A stretch of 64,000 nucleotides of DNA from positions 1,364,001-1,428,000 of the forward strand of contig NZ_JRHC01000001.1 of the NCBI RefSeq assembly GCF_000949475.1, read 5' to 3'. The stretch comes from Draconibacterium sediminis. Lineage in GTDB: Bacteria; Bacteroidota; Bacteroidia; Bacteroidales; Prolixibacteraceae. Numbering within the stretch: position 1 is the first letter of the stretch; each line of letters opens with the position of its first letter. A model generated the notes under the pieces. That model was not told the origin of the DNA and ran no database searches. It saw only the letters and a list, made by a program, of their open reading frames with translations. This document shows, piece by piece, positions 53,623-62,488 of the stretch. The position numbers were made by a program, and so were the translations under genes.

Positions 53623-54210
53623 ATGCCGGAAAGCGAAATCCAAAATAATAGCTTCGTATTAGCTGAACTTGCCAGGGGGCAGGAAAGAGCGTTCGACTTT
53701 ATTTTCAGAAAATACTACAAAGCACTGTGTGCCCAGGCAACGGTGTATGTAAAAGATATTGATGAAGCTCAGGGCATTGTTCAGGAATCGTTTATTAAAC
53801 TTTGGGGAAAACGCGAAGAGGCAGAGTCGATAAAAAACCTGCCCAGCTACCTCACTTCGATGGTGCGTAACCAGTGTATCGACCATATGCGAAAGGTGAA
53901 TGTGTTGAATAAAACGCATCAGCAGGGAGCCGCAAACGACGAGGTTGAAAACACCACCGAAAACCTGGTTTTGGCACACGAGTTCGAGGAAAAACTGGTT
54001 GTAGTATTATCGAATTTACCCGAACGCTGCCGCATTGCTTTTGAATACAGTCGCTTTGAGAACCTCACCTATCCCGAGATTGCTGAAAAAATGGGAATCT
54101 CGGTAAAAGCTGTTGAAGCACTGATTAGCCGTGCCTTAAAAACACTACGCGCCGAACTAAAAGAATATCTTCCACTTCTGGCTCTGCTCTTCAAAATATC
54201 ACAATTTTAA
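53623..54210 (+). CDS. ECF sigma-70 factor (FecI-like)
   Basis: A 195-residue ECF sigma from ATG 53623. A TTG at 53602 would extend it by seven residues but lies inside the -7 box and is rejected. Region 2 is seen in the stretch leading to DIDEAQGIVQESFIKLWGK, with DHMRK after it. Region 4 is in LPERCRIAFEYSRFENLTY, PEIAEKMGISVKAVEALI and SRALKTLRAEL. It has its own housekeeping-type promoter. Four sites with a shared TAGGG-N17-type and CGTC promoter flank it within 10 kb on either side, so it most likely reads these. Its anti-sigma partner is most likely the FecR at 45285. Confidence 0.92.
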   Translation: MPESEIQNNSFVLAELARGQERAFDFIFRKYYKALCAQATVYVKDIDEAQGIVQESFIKLWGKREEAESIKNLPSYLTSMVRNQCIDHMRKVNVLNKTHQQGAANDEVENTTENLVLAHEFEEKLVVVLSNLPERCRIAFEYSRFENLTYPEIAEKMGISVKAVEALISRALKTLRAELKEYLPLLALLFKISQF

Positions 54211-54219
54211 TTTCTCAAA

Positions 54220-54246
54220 GTAGGGTACACGCGTCTCACTTTCGTC
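54220..54246 (+). promoter_or_regulatory. ECF-type promoter of the Crp-like gene
   Basis: GTAGGGTA (54220-54227), 13 bases, then TTCGTC (54241-54246) followed by AATAA. Both elements and the following AATAA are identical to the GH109 promoter at 43550, while the 13-base spacers are unrelated. It ends 55 bases before the start codon. Confidence 0.75.
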
Positions 54247-54301
54247 AATAAGCAAATGGCAGACGAACTGCATCATTCAGTAAATTAATAGTGAGATTGA
54301 A

Positions 54302-54994
54302 TTGAAAAAGAGTAGAATAAATAGTACAACCGTTAACGTAAGGTTTATTCATTTATTTAAACACTTAACGCTTGAAGAGCTGGCTGGCTTGAGTAAGGAT
54401 TTACAGTTGGTTGAGCTGAATGTTGGCGAAACGCTTTACCGCCCCGGACAAAAATTGAAAGGGATTTATTTTATTGAGCGCGGGGTATTAAAACAGTTCA
54501 AAATCGGATCGAAAAATAAGGAGCAGATTTATCAGATACTTTGTTATAACGATATGGTGGGTTTCGATTCGGCATTAAACCAGATACCTGCCACCGAGTT
54601 TACAACCTGCATGGAAAAGGCCCGGTTGATTTTTGTTCCCATTCAAATTGTAAACAAACTATTTGCCGAAAATGTACAGGTTCGGATGATGCTTTTACAA
54701 CAAAGCTGCCGGGAGTTGGGAGCCGCACAAAATACCATTCTTAGTTTTTCGCAGAAAACGAACAGGCAGCGGATTATTGACCTGTTACTGGATTTGCGCG
54801 AACGGTTTAACCTGGACCAGGACAATATGATAAACGTTTCGATAAAACGAATGGAAATTGCCGGACATATTGGAGCTAACGAAGAAAATACAATACGAAT
54901 ATTATCCGATTTACGAAAAAAACGACTTATACAAACTAAAGGCAGAAAAATAGGCATACTGGAATTAAACCGTTACGGAGAAGCTTATTCCTGA
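54302..54994 (+). CDS. Crp/Fnr-family regulator
   Basis: A 230-residue regulator with an N-terminal cyclic-nucleotide-binding-type beta-roll (ELNVGETLYRPGQKLKGIYF, IERGVLKQFKIG) and a C-terminal winged HTH (MEIAGHIGANEENTIRILSD, LRKKRLIQTKGRKIGILEL). The frame appears to start with TTG at 54302, because a stop codon lies just upstream and no ATG occurs in the first 80 codons. The canonical cAMP-contacting GE-xx-RS motif is not present, so the ligand is doubtful. With an ECF-type promoter in front it would be a second-tier regulator of the ECF response. Confidence 0.85.
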   Translation: MKKSRINSTTVNVRFIHLFKHLTLEELAGLSKDLQLVELNVGETLYRPGQKLKGIYFIERGVLKQFKIGSKNKEQIYQILCYNDMVGFDSALNQIPATEFTTCMEKARLIFVPIQIVNKLFAENVQVRMMLLQQSCRELGAAQNTILSFSQKTNRQRIIDLLLDLRERFNLDQDNMINVSIKRMEIAGHIGANEENTIRILSDLRKKRLIQTKGRKIGILELNRYGEAYS

Positions 54995-55317
54995 TCCGAT
55001 TTATTCAACTTCCGCGCTTCAACTTTCTTAGGTTGAGGCTTATACAAAACATAGCATAATCGACTTTGGGTTGATGTCAATTTGCTGTGGATTTGCGCAA
55101 TTATAAGAATTAAGCAATAGTACTTGCCGTAAATTAGACAAAAATTCATCTTTCTTTCATTTTTATCAATTTTTGGCATAGGGTGTCCTGCATTGAGGCT
55201 CGTCAGTTTATAAATAATTGGCGGGAGCTTATTCTTGAGCCACGCCGAGAGGATACAAGAATTAATAATTAGTTGAGAGAATTATTTATGTCAAATTAAT
55301 CTACAAAAATCAAAAAA
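54995..55317. other. Intergenic stretch with ECF-type promoter
   Basis: This 323-base gap holds no gene. It contains the ECF-type promoter at 55178-55204 and a leader of about 110 bases before the discoidin lipoprotein gene. No clear terminator for the Crp-like gene was found. Confidence 0.55.
55178..55204 (+). promoter_or_regulatory. ECF-type promoter of the discoidin-susCD unit
   Basis: ATAGGGTG (55178-55185), 13 bases, then CTCGTC (55199-55204). It is the most diverged of the four sites but keeps TAGGG, CGTC and the exact spacing. The leader to the ATG at 55318 is about 113 bases. Confidence 0.65.
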
Positions 55318-56229
55318 ATGAAAAGAAGTAATTATGAAAAAATGCTGCATAACGGTGCTACCAAACTCTCCGTTTTTATGCTTGCATTGGCGGCAGTTTT
55401 CTTTACTGCAAGTTGCGACGACGAGGAAGTTGGTACCCTGCCAACCACTGTAACCGGCGAGGTTACTGAAATTGCTGACATTAACGCAGTGGTTAGCGGA
55501 AGTCTTACCGACAACGGTGGATCGGATGTACTTGCATTGGGAATTTGCTGGACTGATGAAGACCGTGAACCAACAACAATGGATAATTTTGTTCCTGTTG
55601 GAAAATTCACCCAGAATGGAATACCGGAAGAATACTGGAACTATTCGATTACGCTGGGTGGTTTAACCGCAAAATCGGACTACAAAGTGCGCGCTTACGC
55701 TGCCAACGAAGCCGGTACTTCGTATGGCGAAACAATCGCATTTACAACCAAAGCTGGAAAAACCTTCCATCCGCTTACTGCAGGCATGTTAGAGACTTTT
55801 ACACAGGAAATCTGGGAAGGCCCGAAAGAAAATCTTGTTGATGGTGATCCTTCAACTTTCTGGCATTCGGCATGGTCTGATGAGGAAACTGCAATCGTAC
55901 AACCACTTCCTCACTACATTCAAATCACTTTCCCTGAAGCCAAATATATTGGTGGATTCCAGTTCTGGACCCGTTCACCTTCTGCAAGAGGTATCGACCC
56001 GGCTCAGTTCGATGTTCAGACCAGCTCAGATGGTACAAACTATACTACCGTGTGGACTTCAGATCGTTTTGATGCAAAAGTACGCCCCGACTATAACGAG
56101 TTGTCGCTGGACAAAAACTACTCTTCAAAATATTTCCGCATCCGGATTTTGGATACCCGTACCACCGGTCAGTCATTTACCACAATGGGCGAGTTGAAAG
56201 TATTCGATGATGGTTTGCTTGATTACTAA
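55318..56229 (+). CDS. Discoidin (F5/8C) lipoprotein with Fn3-like domain
   Basis: A 303-residue lipoprotein; the attachment cysteine is C33 (FFTASC). If the second Met (55342) is the start, the signal is shorter and more typical. Residues about 40-145 form a fibronectin-III-like domain (ITLGGLTAKSDYKVRAYAAN, then GTSYGETIAFTT). Residues about 150-298 form an F5/8 type C domain (LVDGDPSTFWHSAWSDEE, PHYIQITFPEAKYIGGFQFW, KYFRIRILDTR). Such proteins act as surface glycan-binding proteins that help SusCD capture polymer. It opens the third SusCD unit. Confidence 0.85.
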   Translation: MKRSNYEKMLHNGATKLSVFMLALAAVFFTASCDDEEVGTLPTTVTGEVTEIADINAVVSGSLTDNGGSDVLALGICWTDEDREPTTMDNFVPVGKFTQNGIPEEYWNYSITLGGLTAKSDYKVRAYAANEAGTSYGETIAFTTKAGKTFHPLTAGMLETFTQEIWEGPKENLVDGDPSTFWHSAWSDEETAIVQPLPHYIQITFPEAKYIGGFQFWTRSPSARGIDPAQFDVQTSSDGTNYTTVWTSDRFDAKVRPDYNELSLDKNYSSKYFRIRILDTRTTGQSFTTMGELKVFDDGLLDY

Positions 56230-56286
56230 GGCAGAGCAATTACGGATAAAAAGTCATTCTAAAGTTACAGAACAAAGACAAAAATT

Positions 56287-59274
56287 ATGAGATATATACA
56301 AAATTTCGGTTCTGATCGAAAAAACAATAAAAACACTTTCCTTTCGGGCATAAACAAGGCAATCGGCCTGGTTATGTTTATGTTCTTGTTTGCAATAGTT
56401 GCAAATGCACAATCAACCACAATTTCCGGTACCGTAACGGATAGCAAAACCAACGAATCGTTACCGGGTGTTAGTATTATTATTAAAGGCACCACAATGG
56501 GTATTACCAGCGATTTTGATGGTAATTATTCGCTTGAAGTGCCCGATGCCAATGCAACTTTGGTGTTTTCGTTTGTAGGTTACGAAAAACAGGAGATTGC
56601 AACAGAAGGCAAAACTACAATTGATGTTTCGTTGGTAAGCTCAACTACCGACCTCGACGAAGTAATGGTTGTGGCATACGGAACTACCAAAAAATCGAAT
56701 TTAACAGGTTCGGCAGTTGCCATCGACGCTGAAGAACTAAAAGATGTTTTTGCTCCAAACGTAGCAGCAATGTTACAAGGTAAAGTGGCAGGTATGCACA
56801 CCAGCGCCAGCAGTGGTAAACCGGGTGCAGGAACACAAATTACTATTCGTGGTAAAGGTTCGTTGTCGGGTACTACCAAACCACTTTGGGTTGTTGATGG
56901 TATTATTATGGGTAACGACGATCCGGGTTTTAGCCCAGACGACATTGAAAGTATTACCGTTTTAAAAGATGCATCGGCAACCTCGTTATATGGTTCGCTG
57001 GCTGCAAACGGTGTTATTCTGTTGCAAACCAAAAGAGCTGAAAAAGGTATGTCGGTTGTTAATGTTAACGCATCATACGGTGCTACTACATTTAATACCG
57101 GAAACTTTTCGTTAATGAACTCTCAGGAGTTATACGACTACCAAAAAACCTGGAATCCGAACATTACTGAAGATGTATTGAATACCGATACCGACTGGAT
57201 GGATATTGGTACACAAACCGGACAAGCACAGGAATACAATGTAAACTACTCGGGTGGAAACGATGTTATTCTGGCTTATTTGTCGGGTACGTACTACAAC
57301 GAAACAGGTGCATTGAAAGGCTACGAATATGAGCGTTTTTCTGGTATTGCCAATCTTGAAATCAATGCTTCAAAACGACTGGTGATCAAAGCAAATCTTT
57401 CAGGTAACTATACCAATACATTCAACCAGGAGCACTCAACTTATAACATGTTTACTTACATGCCATGGGATGAGCCTTATTTACCTGACGGATCAGTTTT
57501 GGATCCACGAGTTGACAGTGGCAAAAAATACTTGCTTGACAATGGTAAAGTATGGTATGGCCGCGATGAAAACAACTATTTGTATGACCTTCAATACAAT
57601 TACGGCAAATCGCGCGGTAACAATTTCCGCATCAATGTTGGCGTTGATTACAAAATTAACGAGTGGCTTACATTCTCGTCGATGAACAACGTTGCCTTAG
57701 GTTACGGACAAAACGAATCGTACACCGATCCACGTTCAATTGGAGGCCAGGCCGACCGTGGAAGATTATATGAAGCATATAGCTTTAGCAGAACACGTTT
57801 CACCAACCAGATGCTTCGTTTTAAGAAAACATTCGACAAGCATAACCTTAATGCCTTTGTGGCATGGGAATACAGCGATTATTATTCAGATGGTGCCAAT
57901 GCAACAGGTAAAGGTGTTGCGGCTGGTTTAACTGTGCTTAATGCAACTGCCGAAGCTGTTAGTGTAGGTGGTTCGAAATGGGAAAGTGCCAAACAAAGTA
58001 TGTTGGTAAACTTGCAGTATGCTTACGATAACAAATACCTGGCAACTGCATCTTTCAACCGTCAGGGTTCAAGTAGTTTCGGCCCGAACAATCAATACGG
58101 TAATTTCTGGTCGGCAAGTTTAGGTTGGAACCTTCACCACGAAGATTTCATGAGCAACGTAAAATGGGTTGATGTATTGAAATGGTCAGCCAGTATGGGA
58201 CAGGTTGGTAACGCTCCGGGCGGATTCCAGTACCTTGGTTACTATGCATTTGTTGCTCAATACAACGGAAACAGTGCAGCAACTCCATACCAAAAAGGTA
58301 ACCCTGATATTAGCTGGGAGAAAGTTACCAGCTACAACACTGCTATTAACACACGTTTATTTAACCGCGTTGGTTTAAACCTCGATGTGTATTATAAAAA
58401 CAGCGACAACCTGTTAACTTATGTACCACTTCCGGCATTGTCGGGTTACAATGGTGTTTGGATGAACGTTGGTCGTGTTACCAACAAAGGTTACGAATTA
58501 TCGGTAACTCCTGAGATCGTAAAAACGTCGAAATTTAACTGGGACATGACCATCAACTTTGCCTATAACAAAAACCGGGTAGAGGAATTGTTTGAAGATA
58601 AAGCTTACACATCAGGTAACGTGCGTATTGAGCAAGGTTACGACATGGATTCGTACTACCAGCGTATTTGGTACGGTGCAAATCCATCGAACGGTGAGCC
58701 TTTGTGGGAGCAGATTGTAGTAAACGAAGATGGTACTGAATCCGTTGAGTTGACATCGAACTATGCCGATGCAACTTTACAGTATACCGGCTCGAAAGCT
58801 ACACCAACATACACCGGTGGAGTTTTGAACACCTTTACTTACGATAACTTTACTTTAACTGCAAACATCAGTTTTGTTGAAGACATTTATAAATACAACG
58901 GTAACCGCGAGTTATTTGACAGCGACGGTTCGTATGCATCGTTTAACAACATGAATCTGGCTGATGGCTGGAGTCGTTGGGAAAAACCGGGCGATATTGC
59001 TACGCATCCGGCACCATTTAACGGTGGTGTTAATGCGAACAAAAACTCATCGCGTTACCTGGAAGATGCCAGTTACATTCGTTTGCGCAACGTAACCCTG
59101 TCGTACCGTTTGCCAAAAGTAGCTACTGAGGCTATCAAGGTTAAAAACGCTTCGGTTTATATCAGTGGCGACAACCTGGTAACTATTTCCGATTGGTCGG
59201 GAATGGATCCTGAAACAGGAGCGCTTTACCCACTGTCGAAAAAGATATTGGCAGGTATTAAAATCGACTTTTAA
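56287..59274 (+). CDS. susC: SusC-type TonB-dependent receptor (no STN domain)
   Basis: A 995-residue receptor. The signal region (IGLVMFMFLFAIVANAQ) ends near residue 42, after an unusually long, charged N-terminal stretch. The carboxypeptidase-regulatory-like domain is at about 45-125 (GTVTDSKTNESLPGVSIIIKG), followed by the plug (VVAYGTTKKSNLTGSAV, WVVDGIIMG) and the barrel. It is paralogous to the receptor at 46510 over plug and barrel but lacks the STN extension, so it would transport without signalling. It is preceded by the discoidin lipoprotein gene and followed after 15 bases by its SusD. Confidence 0.95.
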   Translation: MRYIQNFGSDRKNNKNTFLSGINKAIGLVMFMFLFAIVANAQSTTISGTVTDSKTNESLPGVSIIIKGTTMGITSDFDGNYSLEVPDANATLVFSFVGYEKQEIATEGKTTIDVSLVSSTTDLDEVMVVAYGTTKKSNLTGSAVAIDAEELKDVFAPNVAAMLQGKVAGMHTSASSGKPGAGTQITIRGKGSLSGTTKPLWVVDGIIMGNDDPGFSPDDIESITVLKDASATSLYGSLAANGVILLQTKRAEKGMSVVNVNASYGATTFNTGNFSLMNSQELYDYQKTWNPNITEDVLNTDTDWMDIGTQTGQAQEYNVNYSGGNDVILAYLSGTYYNETGALKGYEYERFSGIANLEINASKRLVIKANLSGNYTNTFNQEHSTYNMFTYMPWDEPYLPDGSVLDPRVDSGKKYLLDNGKVWYGRDENNYLYDLQYNYGKSRGNNFRINVGVDYKINEWLTFSSMNNVALGYGQNESYTDPRSIGGQADRGRLYEAYSFSRTRFTNQMLRFKKTFDKHNLNAFVAWEYSDYYSDGANATGKGVAAGLTVLNATAEAVSVGGSKWESAKQSMLVNLQYAYDNKYLATASFNRQGSSSFGPNNQYGNFWSASLGWNLHHEDFMSNVKWVDVLKWSASMGQVGNAPGGFQYLGYYAFVAQYNGNSAATPYQKGNPDISWEKVTSYNTAINTRLFNRVGLNLDVYYKNSDNLLTYVPLPALSGYNGVWMNVGRVTNKGYELSVTPEIVKTSKFNWDMTINFAYNKNRVEELFEDKAYTSGNVRIEQGYDMDSYYQRIWYGANPSNGEPLWEQIVVNEDGTESVELTSNYADATLQYTGSKATPTYTGGVLNTFTYDNFTLTANISFVEDIYKYNGNRELFDSDGSYASFNNMNLADGWSRWEKPGDIATHPAPFNGGVNANKNSSRYLEDASYIRLRNVTLSYRLPKVATEAIKVKNASVYISGDNLVTISDWSGMDPETGALYPLSKKILAGIKIDF

Positions 59275-59289
59275 GCAAAAACAGTATTC

Positions 59290-60969
59290 ATGAATAACAG
59301 TATTAAGATGAAAAAAATATATTCTTTTATAGCCATTCTTGTTGCGCTCTCTTTCGCAGCCTGCGATATTACACGAGACCCGTTTCAGGATTTATCAGAC
59401 GAAATGGTGTTTGCCGACGAATTAGGAATTGAGGCAGCAGCATTAGGAACCTATGCCTTATTAAAAACCAATGAATTTATGCGCCCTTACCATTTTCATG
59501 GTGAATTTGGTGGCGATAACATTGCACTTAGCGGATCAACTACCGACCATTTGTACTACATGTACAACTATCAGCATACACCAACAAACTATCACTTGAA
59601 TAGCTTGTGGTCAACCTGTTACAAAGGTATTGTTAACGCCAATAAAGTAATTGATAAAGCGCAGGAAGGAACCGACCGTATGAACCACGTAATTGGCGAA
59701 ATGTATTACCTGCGTGCTTTCTTCTACTTCAACCTGGTAAATATTTGGGGCCGTCCTTACAATCAGGATCCTGCCAACAACTTAGGTGTGCCTATCGTTT
59801 TAGATGCAGAACCTGATGTAGACAACATGCCTCCGCGTGCCACTGTACAAGAGGTATACGATCTGATCATCGAAGACCTGACAACAGCAGCCGAGCTGAT
59901 GAGCAACTTTAAACGTGTAGATTCTGAGTACAATATTTATGCTTCGGAACAAGCTGCAAAAGCATTGTTGTCGAGAGTGTATCTGTATATGGAAGACAAT
60001 GCAAAAGCATCAAGTTTTGCTACCGAAGTTATTGAATCAAACAATTTCGCGTTGTTGCAGGGATCGGATTACGAAACTTTCCCAACGATGGTTCCTGAAG
60101 ATAACTCGGAAGTTATTTTCGCTTGCCGCGCATTAAAAGACGAAGACGACTACGGTTGGTATGCGTTTGGTGGAATGTATGCAACAATCGACGGAGTTGG
60201 TTGGGGCGAAATGTACGCTTCAGAACCTTACCGCGACTTGCTTGATGAAAATCCGAGCGACAGAAGACACAAATTTATCGATCCGCAGTACATCGATGGC
60301 GATACTTACGAAATCACTTATTCATACGACAAATCTTCTCCTGCTGGTTCGAGAATGTTTAAAATGTACGATGTTACAAACAACGGCGACAGCTGGGAGT
60401 ACGAGTACAACGGAACGCAAACTGTGATGACCGAAGACGTTGATGGCGTAACAAAATATTACATCACCCAAGGCGAATTCATTAGCGGAAAAACCTATGT
60501 GCGTTTGGATAAAAAAATGCCGGTACGCCAGGGATATCCTAAGTTCTTCGTAATTAAATGTTCGAACCAGGAAGGTCAGCCACAATTGTTCTCGCCAATT
60601 ATTTCGCGCTTAGCCGAAATGTACCTGAACCGTGCAGAAGCCCGCGCAAAAACAGGCGATACCGATGGTGCTCTTGAAGATGTTAACCTGATCAGGGAAA
60701 GAGCAAATATTCCTACTTACGATGACGTTCCTGAAGGAAAAACAATTCTTGATGTTGTTCTTGAAGAGCGTCGTTTAGAGTTGGCTTTCGAAGCTCACCG
60801 TCGTTACGATATTTTCAGAAATGGTTTAACATTGGATAGAAAATATCCCGGAACTCACGACAGGGGAGCAAACCCACTGTTAACAGTGCCTGCAAGCAGC
60901 CCACGTGTAGTGGATTATATTCCTGAGCCACAGATTTTGGCACAACCGAATTTAATTCAAAATCCGTAA
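59290..60969 (+). CDS. susD: SusD-type lipoprotein, partner of the receptor at 56287
   Basis: A 559-residue SusD-like lipoprotein with the attachment cysteine in LSFAAC; ATG 59308 (MKKIYSFIAIL) is a likely alternative start. FHGEFGGDNIALSGSTTDH and WGEMYASEPYRDLLDENP match the SusD at 49728. A segment of about 60 residues (about 345-405, with TYEITYSYDKSSPAGSRMF and YYITQGEFISGKTYV) is not present in that paralogue and may alter the glycan-binding face. The C-terminal LEERRLELAFEAHRRYDIFR is standard. Confidence 0.95.
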   Translation: MNNSIKMKKIYSFIAILVALSFAACDITRDPFQDLSDEMVFADELGIEAAALGTYALLKTNEFMRPYHFHGEFGGDNIALSGSTTDHLYYMYNYQHTPTNYHLNSLWSTCYKGIVNANKVIDKAQEGTDRMNHVIGEMYYLRAFFYFNLVNIWGRPYNQDPANNLGVPIVLDAEPDVDNMPPRATVQEVYDLIIEDLTTAAELMSNFKRVDSEYNIYASEQAAKALLSRVYLYMEDNAKASSFATEVIESNNFALLQGSDYETFPTMVPEDNSEVIFACRALKDEDDYGWYAFGGMYATIDGVGWGEMYASEPYRDLLDENPSDRRHKFIDPQYIDGDTYEITYSYDKSSPAGSRMFKMYDVTNNGDSWEYEYNGTQTVMTEDVDGVTKYYITQGEFISGKTYVRLDKKMPVRQGYPKFFVIKCSNQEGQPQLFSPIISRLAEMYLNRAEARAKTGDTDGALEDVNLIRERANIPTYDDVPEGKTILDVVLEERRLELAFEAHRRYDIFRNGLTLDRKYPGTHDRGANPLLTVPASSPRVVDYIPEPQILAQPNLIQNP

Positions 60970-60986
60970 TCAATTATATAGATAAT

Positions 60987-61037
60987 AAATCAGGCTTTTG
61001 TGGTGTATATTTACATCAGCGAAAGCCTGATTTTTTT
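60987..61037 (+). terminator. Intrinsic terminator after susD
   Basis: A perfect 12-base stem (60987-60998 with 61022-61033) with a loop of 23 bases runs into a T tract ending at 61037. The DUF3472 gene starts 13 bases later, so it either relies on read-through or has a promoter inside this structure. Confidence 0.75.
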
Positions 61038-61049
61038 AACAGCAAACAG

Positions 61050-62390
61050 ATGAGACAGATGAGACAAAAATTTAGACTGAATTTGTTATTTGTATTATTG
61101 GTTTTTCCACTTTCGGTTATTTCATGCCAAAAAGATGAGGTACAAGTAGAGGAAATTCCAACGATGTCTTACCAAATTCCGTGCGAAGGAAACAGTTGGT
61201 TTGTTACCAATGTTGGTGGAAACCAGTTAAAAACTGACGATTTTAAAAATTTCAACTGGAGTTCAAAATCTTCAATTCTGCGTACCTGGTTTCGGGTGGA
61301 GTCAGCAGGCAGCATCCATATTGGTGTAAAGGGAAAAGTAAGTAGCGGTAGCTCTACACTAAAGGCTACTTTTTTGAATGAAACAAGAGAGCTTGTTTTT
61401 GATAACACCACTAACCGGATGGAATTTGTTGGAACATTCACCGTATCAGAGCCGGGCTATTATTACCTCGATTTACAGGGAGAAGATAAAACTGCCGATC
61501 AGTTTGCAACAATTGAATCGGTTTCGCTTGGTGGCGATGCTTGCAAGTCAGGCGTGCATTATTCAAACGAAGATTATTTTTACTGGGGACGCCGCGGACC
61601 GTCGGTGCATTTAGGTTACATAGTGCCTGCTGAGGCATCGGATGTAGTTTGGTTTTACAACGAGATCACTGTTCCTGTAGGTAACGATGTAATTGGCTCG
61701 TATTACATGGCAAATGGTTTTGGACAAGGCTACTTCGGAATGCAGGTAAATTCTGTCTCTGAACGCAGAGTACTGTTTTCGGTTTGGAGCCCTTATTCTA
61801 CCGATGATCCAAGTACAATTCCTGAAGATCAGCGCGTACAACTGCTTGCCAAAGGGTCAAATACAACCACCAACGATTTTGGAAATGAAGGTTCGGGTGG
61901 ACAAAGTTACATGCAGGTGAACTGGAAAGCCGGAACTACTTACCGTTTTTTACTGAAAGGTGAACCAGGCGGAGATAATAAAACTGATTATTCGGCGTGG
62001 TTTTATGATACCGAGCAGGAAGAGTGGCTTTTTGTTGCTAGCTGGCGACGTCCGAAAACAAGTACCTATTTAACCAGTATGTATTCGTTCTTAGAAAACT
62101 TCGATACCAAAACCGGACCGATTGAACGTATGGCTTACTACAATAACCAGTGGGTTTACGATACAAACGGTACATGGCACGAAGTTACCAAAGCAAAGTT
62201 TACTGCTGATGCTACAGCACGCGATGAAGCACGCCTGGACTATGCCGGAGGTTACATTAGCGGCGACAATGGTTTTTATTTAAAAAACTGCGGATTTTTC
62301 AATGAAACTTCTGTGGTTGATACCAACCACGAGCGCCCGGTTTTGGGAGTGGCTCCAACAATCGACTTTAGCACTTTGCCACAGGAATAA
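61050..62390 (+). CDS. DUF3472/DUF5077 lipoprotein
   Basis: A 446-residue lipoprotein (signal ending at C26, LSVISC). Residues about 40-155 match the DUF5077-like beta domain that precedes DUF3472 (SILRTWFRVESAGSIHIGVK, GYYYLDLQGEDK). Residues about 170-440 correspond to DUF3472 (WGRRGPSVHLGYIVP, YYMANGFGQGYFGMQVNS, GGQSYMQVNWKAGTTYRFLL). Proteins of this type are common next to SusCD pairs in Bacteroidota; no activity is established that I know of. A glycan-binding or degrading role is inferred from position. Confidence 0.8.
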   Translation: MRQMRQKFRLNLLFVLLVFPLSVISCQKDEVQVEEIPTMSYQIPCEGNSWFVTNVGGNQLKTDDFKNFNWSSKSSILRTWFRVESAGSIHIGVKGKVSSGSSTLKATFLNETRELVFDNTTNRMEFVGTFTVSEPGYYYLDLQGEDKTADQFATIESVSLGGDACKSGVHYSNEDYFYWGRRGPSVHLGYIVPAEASDVVWFYNEITVPVGNDVIGSYYMANGFGQGYFGMQVNSVSERRVLFSVWSPYSTDDPSTIPEDQRVQLLAKGSNTTTNDFGNEGSGGQSYMQVNWKAGTTYRFLLKGEPGGDNKTDYSAWFYDTEQEEWLFVASWRRPKTSTYLTSMYSFLENFDTKTGPIERMAYYNNQWVYDTNGTWHEVTKAKFTADATARDEARLDYAGGYISGDNGFYLKNCGFFNETSVVDTNHERPVLGVAPTIDFSTLPQE

Positions 62391-62436
62391 TTCAATTGGA
62401 ATATTTCGGGAGTTAGCCCGGAAGTTTAAAACGAAG

Positions 62437-62484
62437 AAATCACCAAAAGACAATTTATTTCAATTGTCTTCTGGTGATTTTTTT
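62437..62484. terminator. Bidirectional terminator between convergent genes
   Basis: A 19-base stem (62437-62455 with 62462-62480, one mismatch) is flanked by A residues on the left and a T tract on the right. It serves the DUF3472 gene on the + strand and the kinase gene on the - strand, which ends 5 bases beyond it. Confidence 0.9.
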
Positions 62485-62488
62485 ATGC

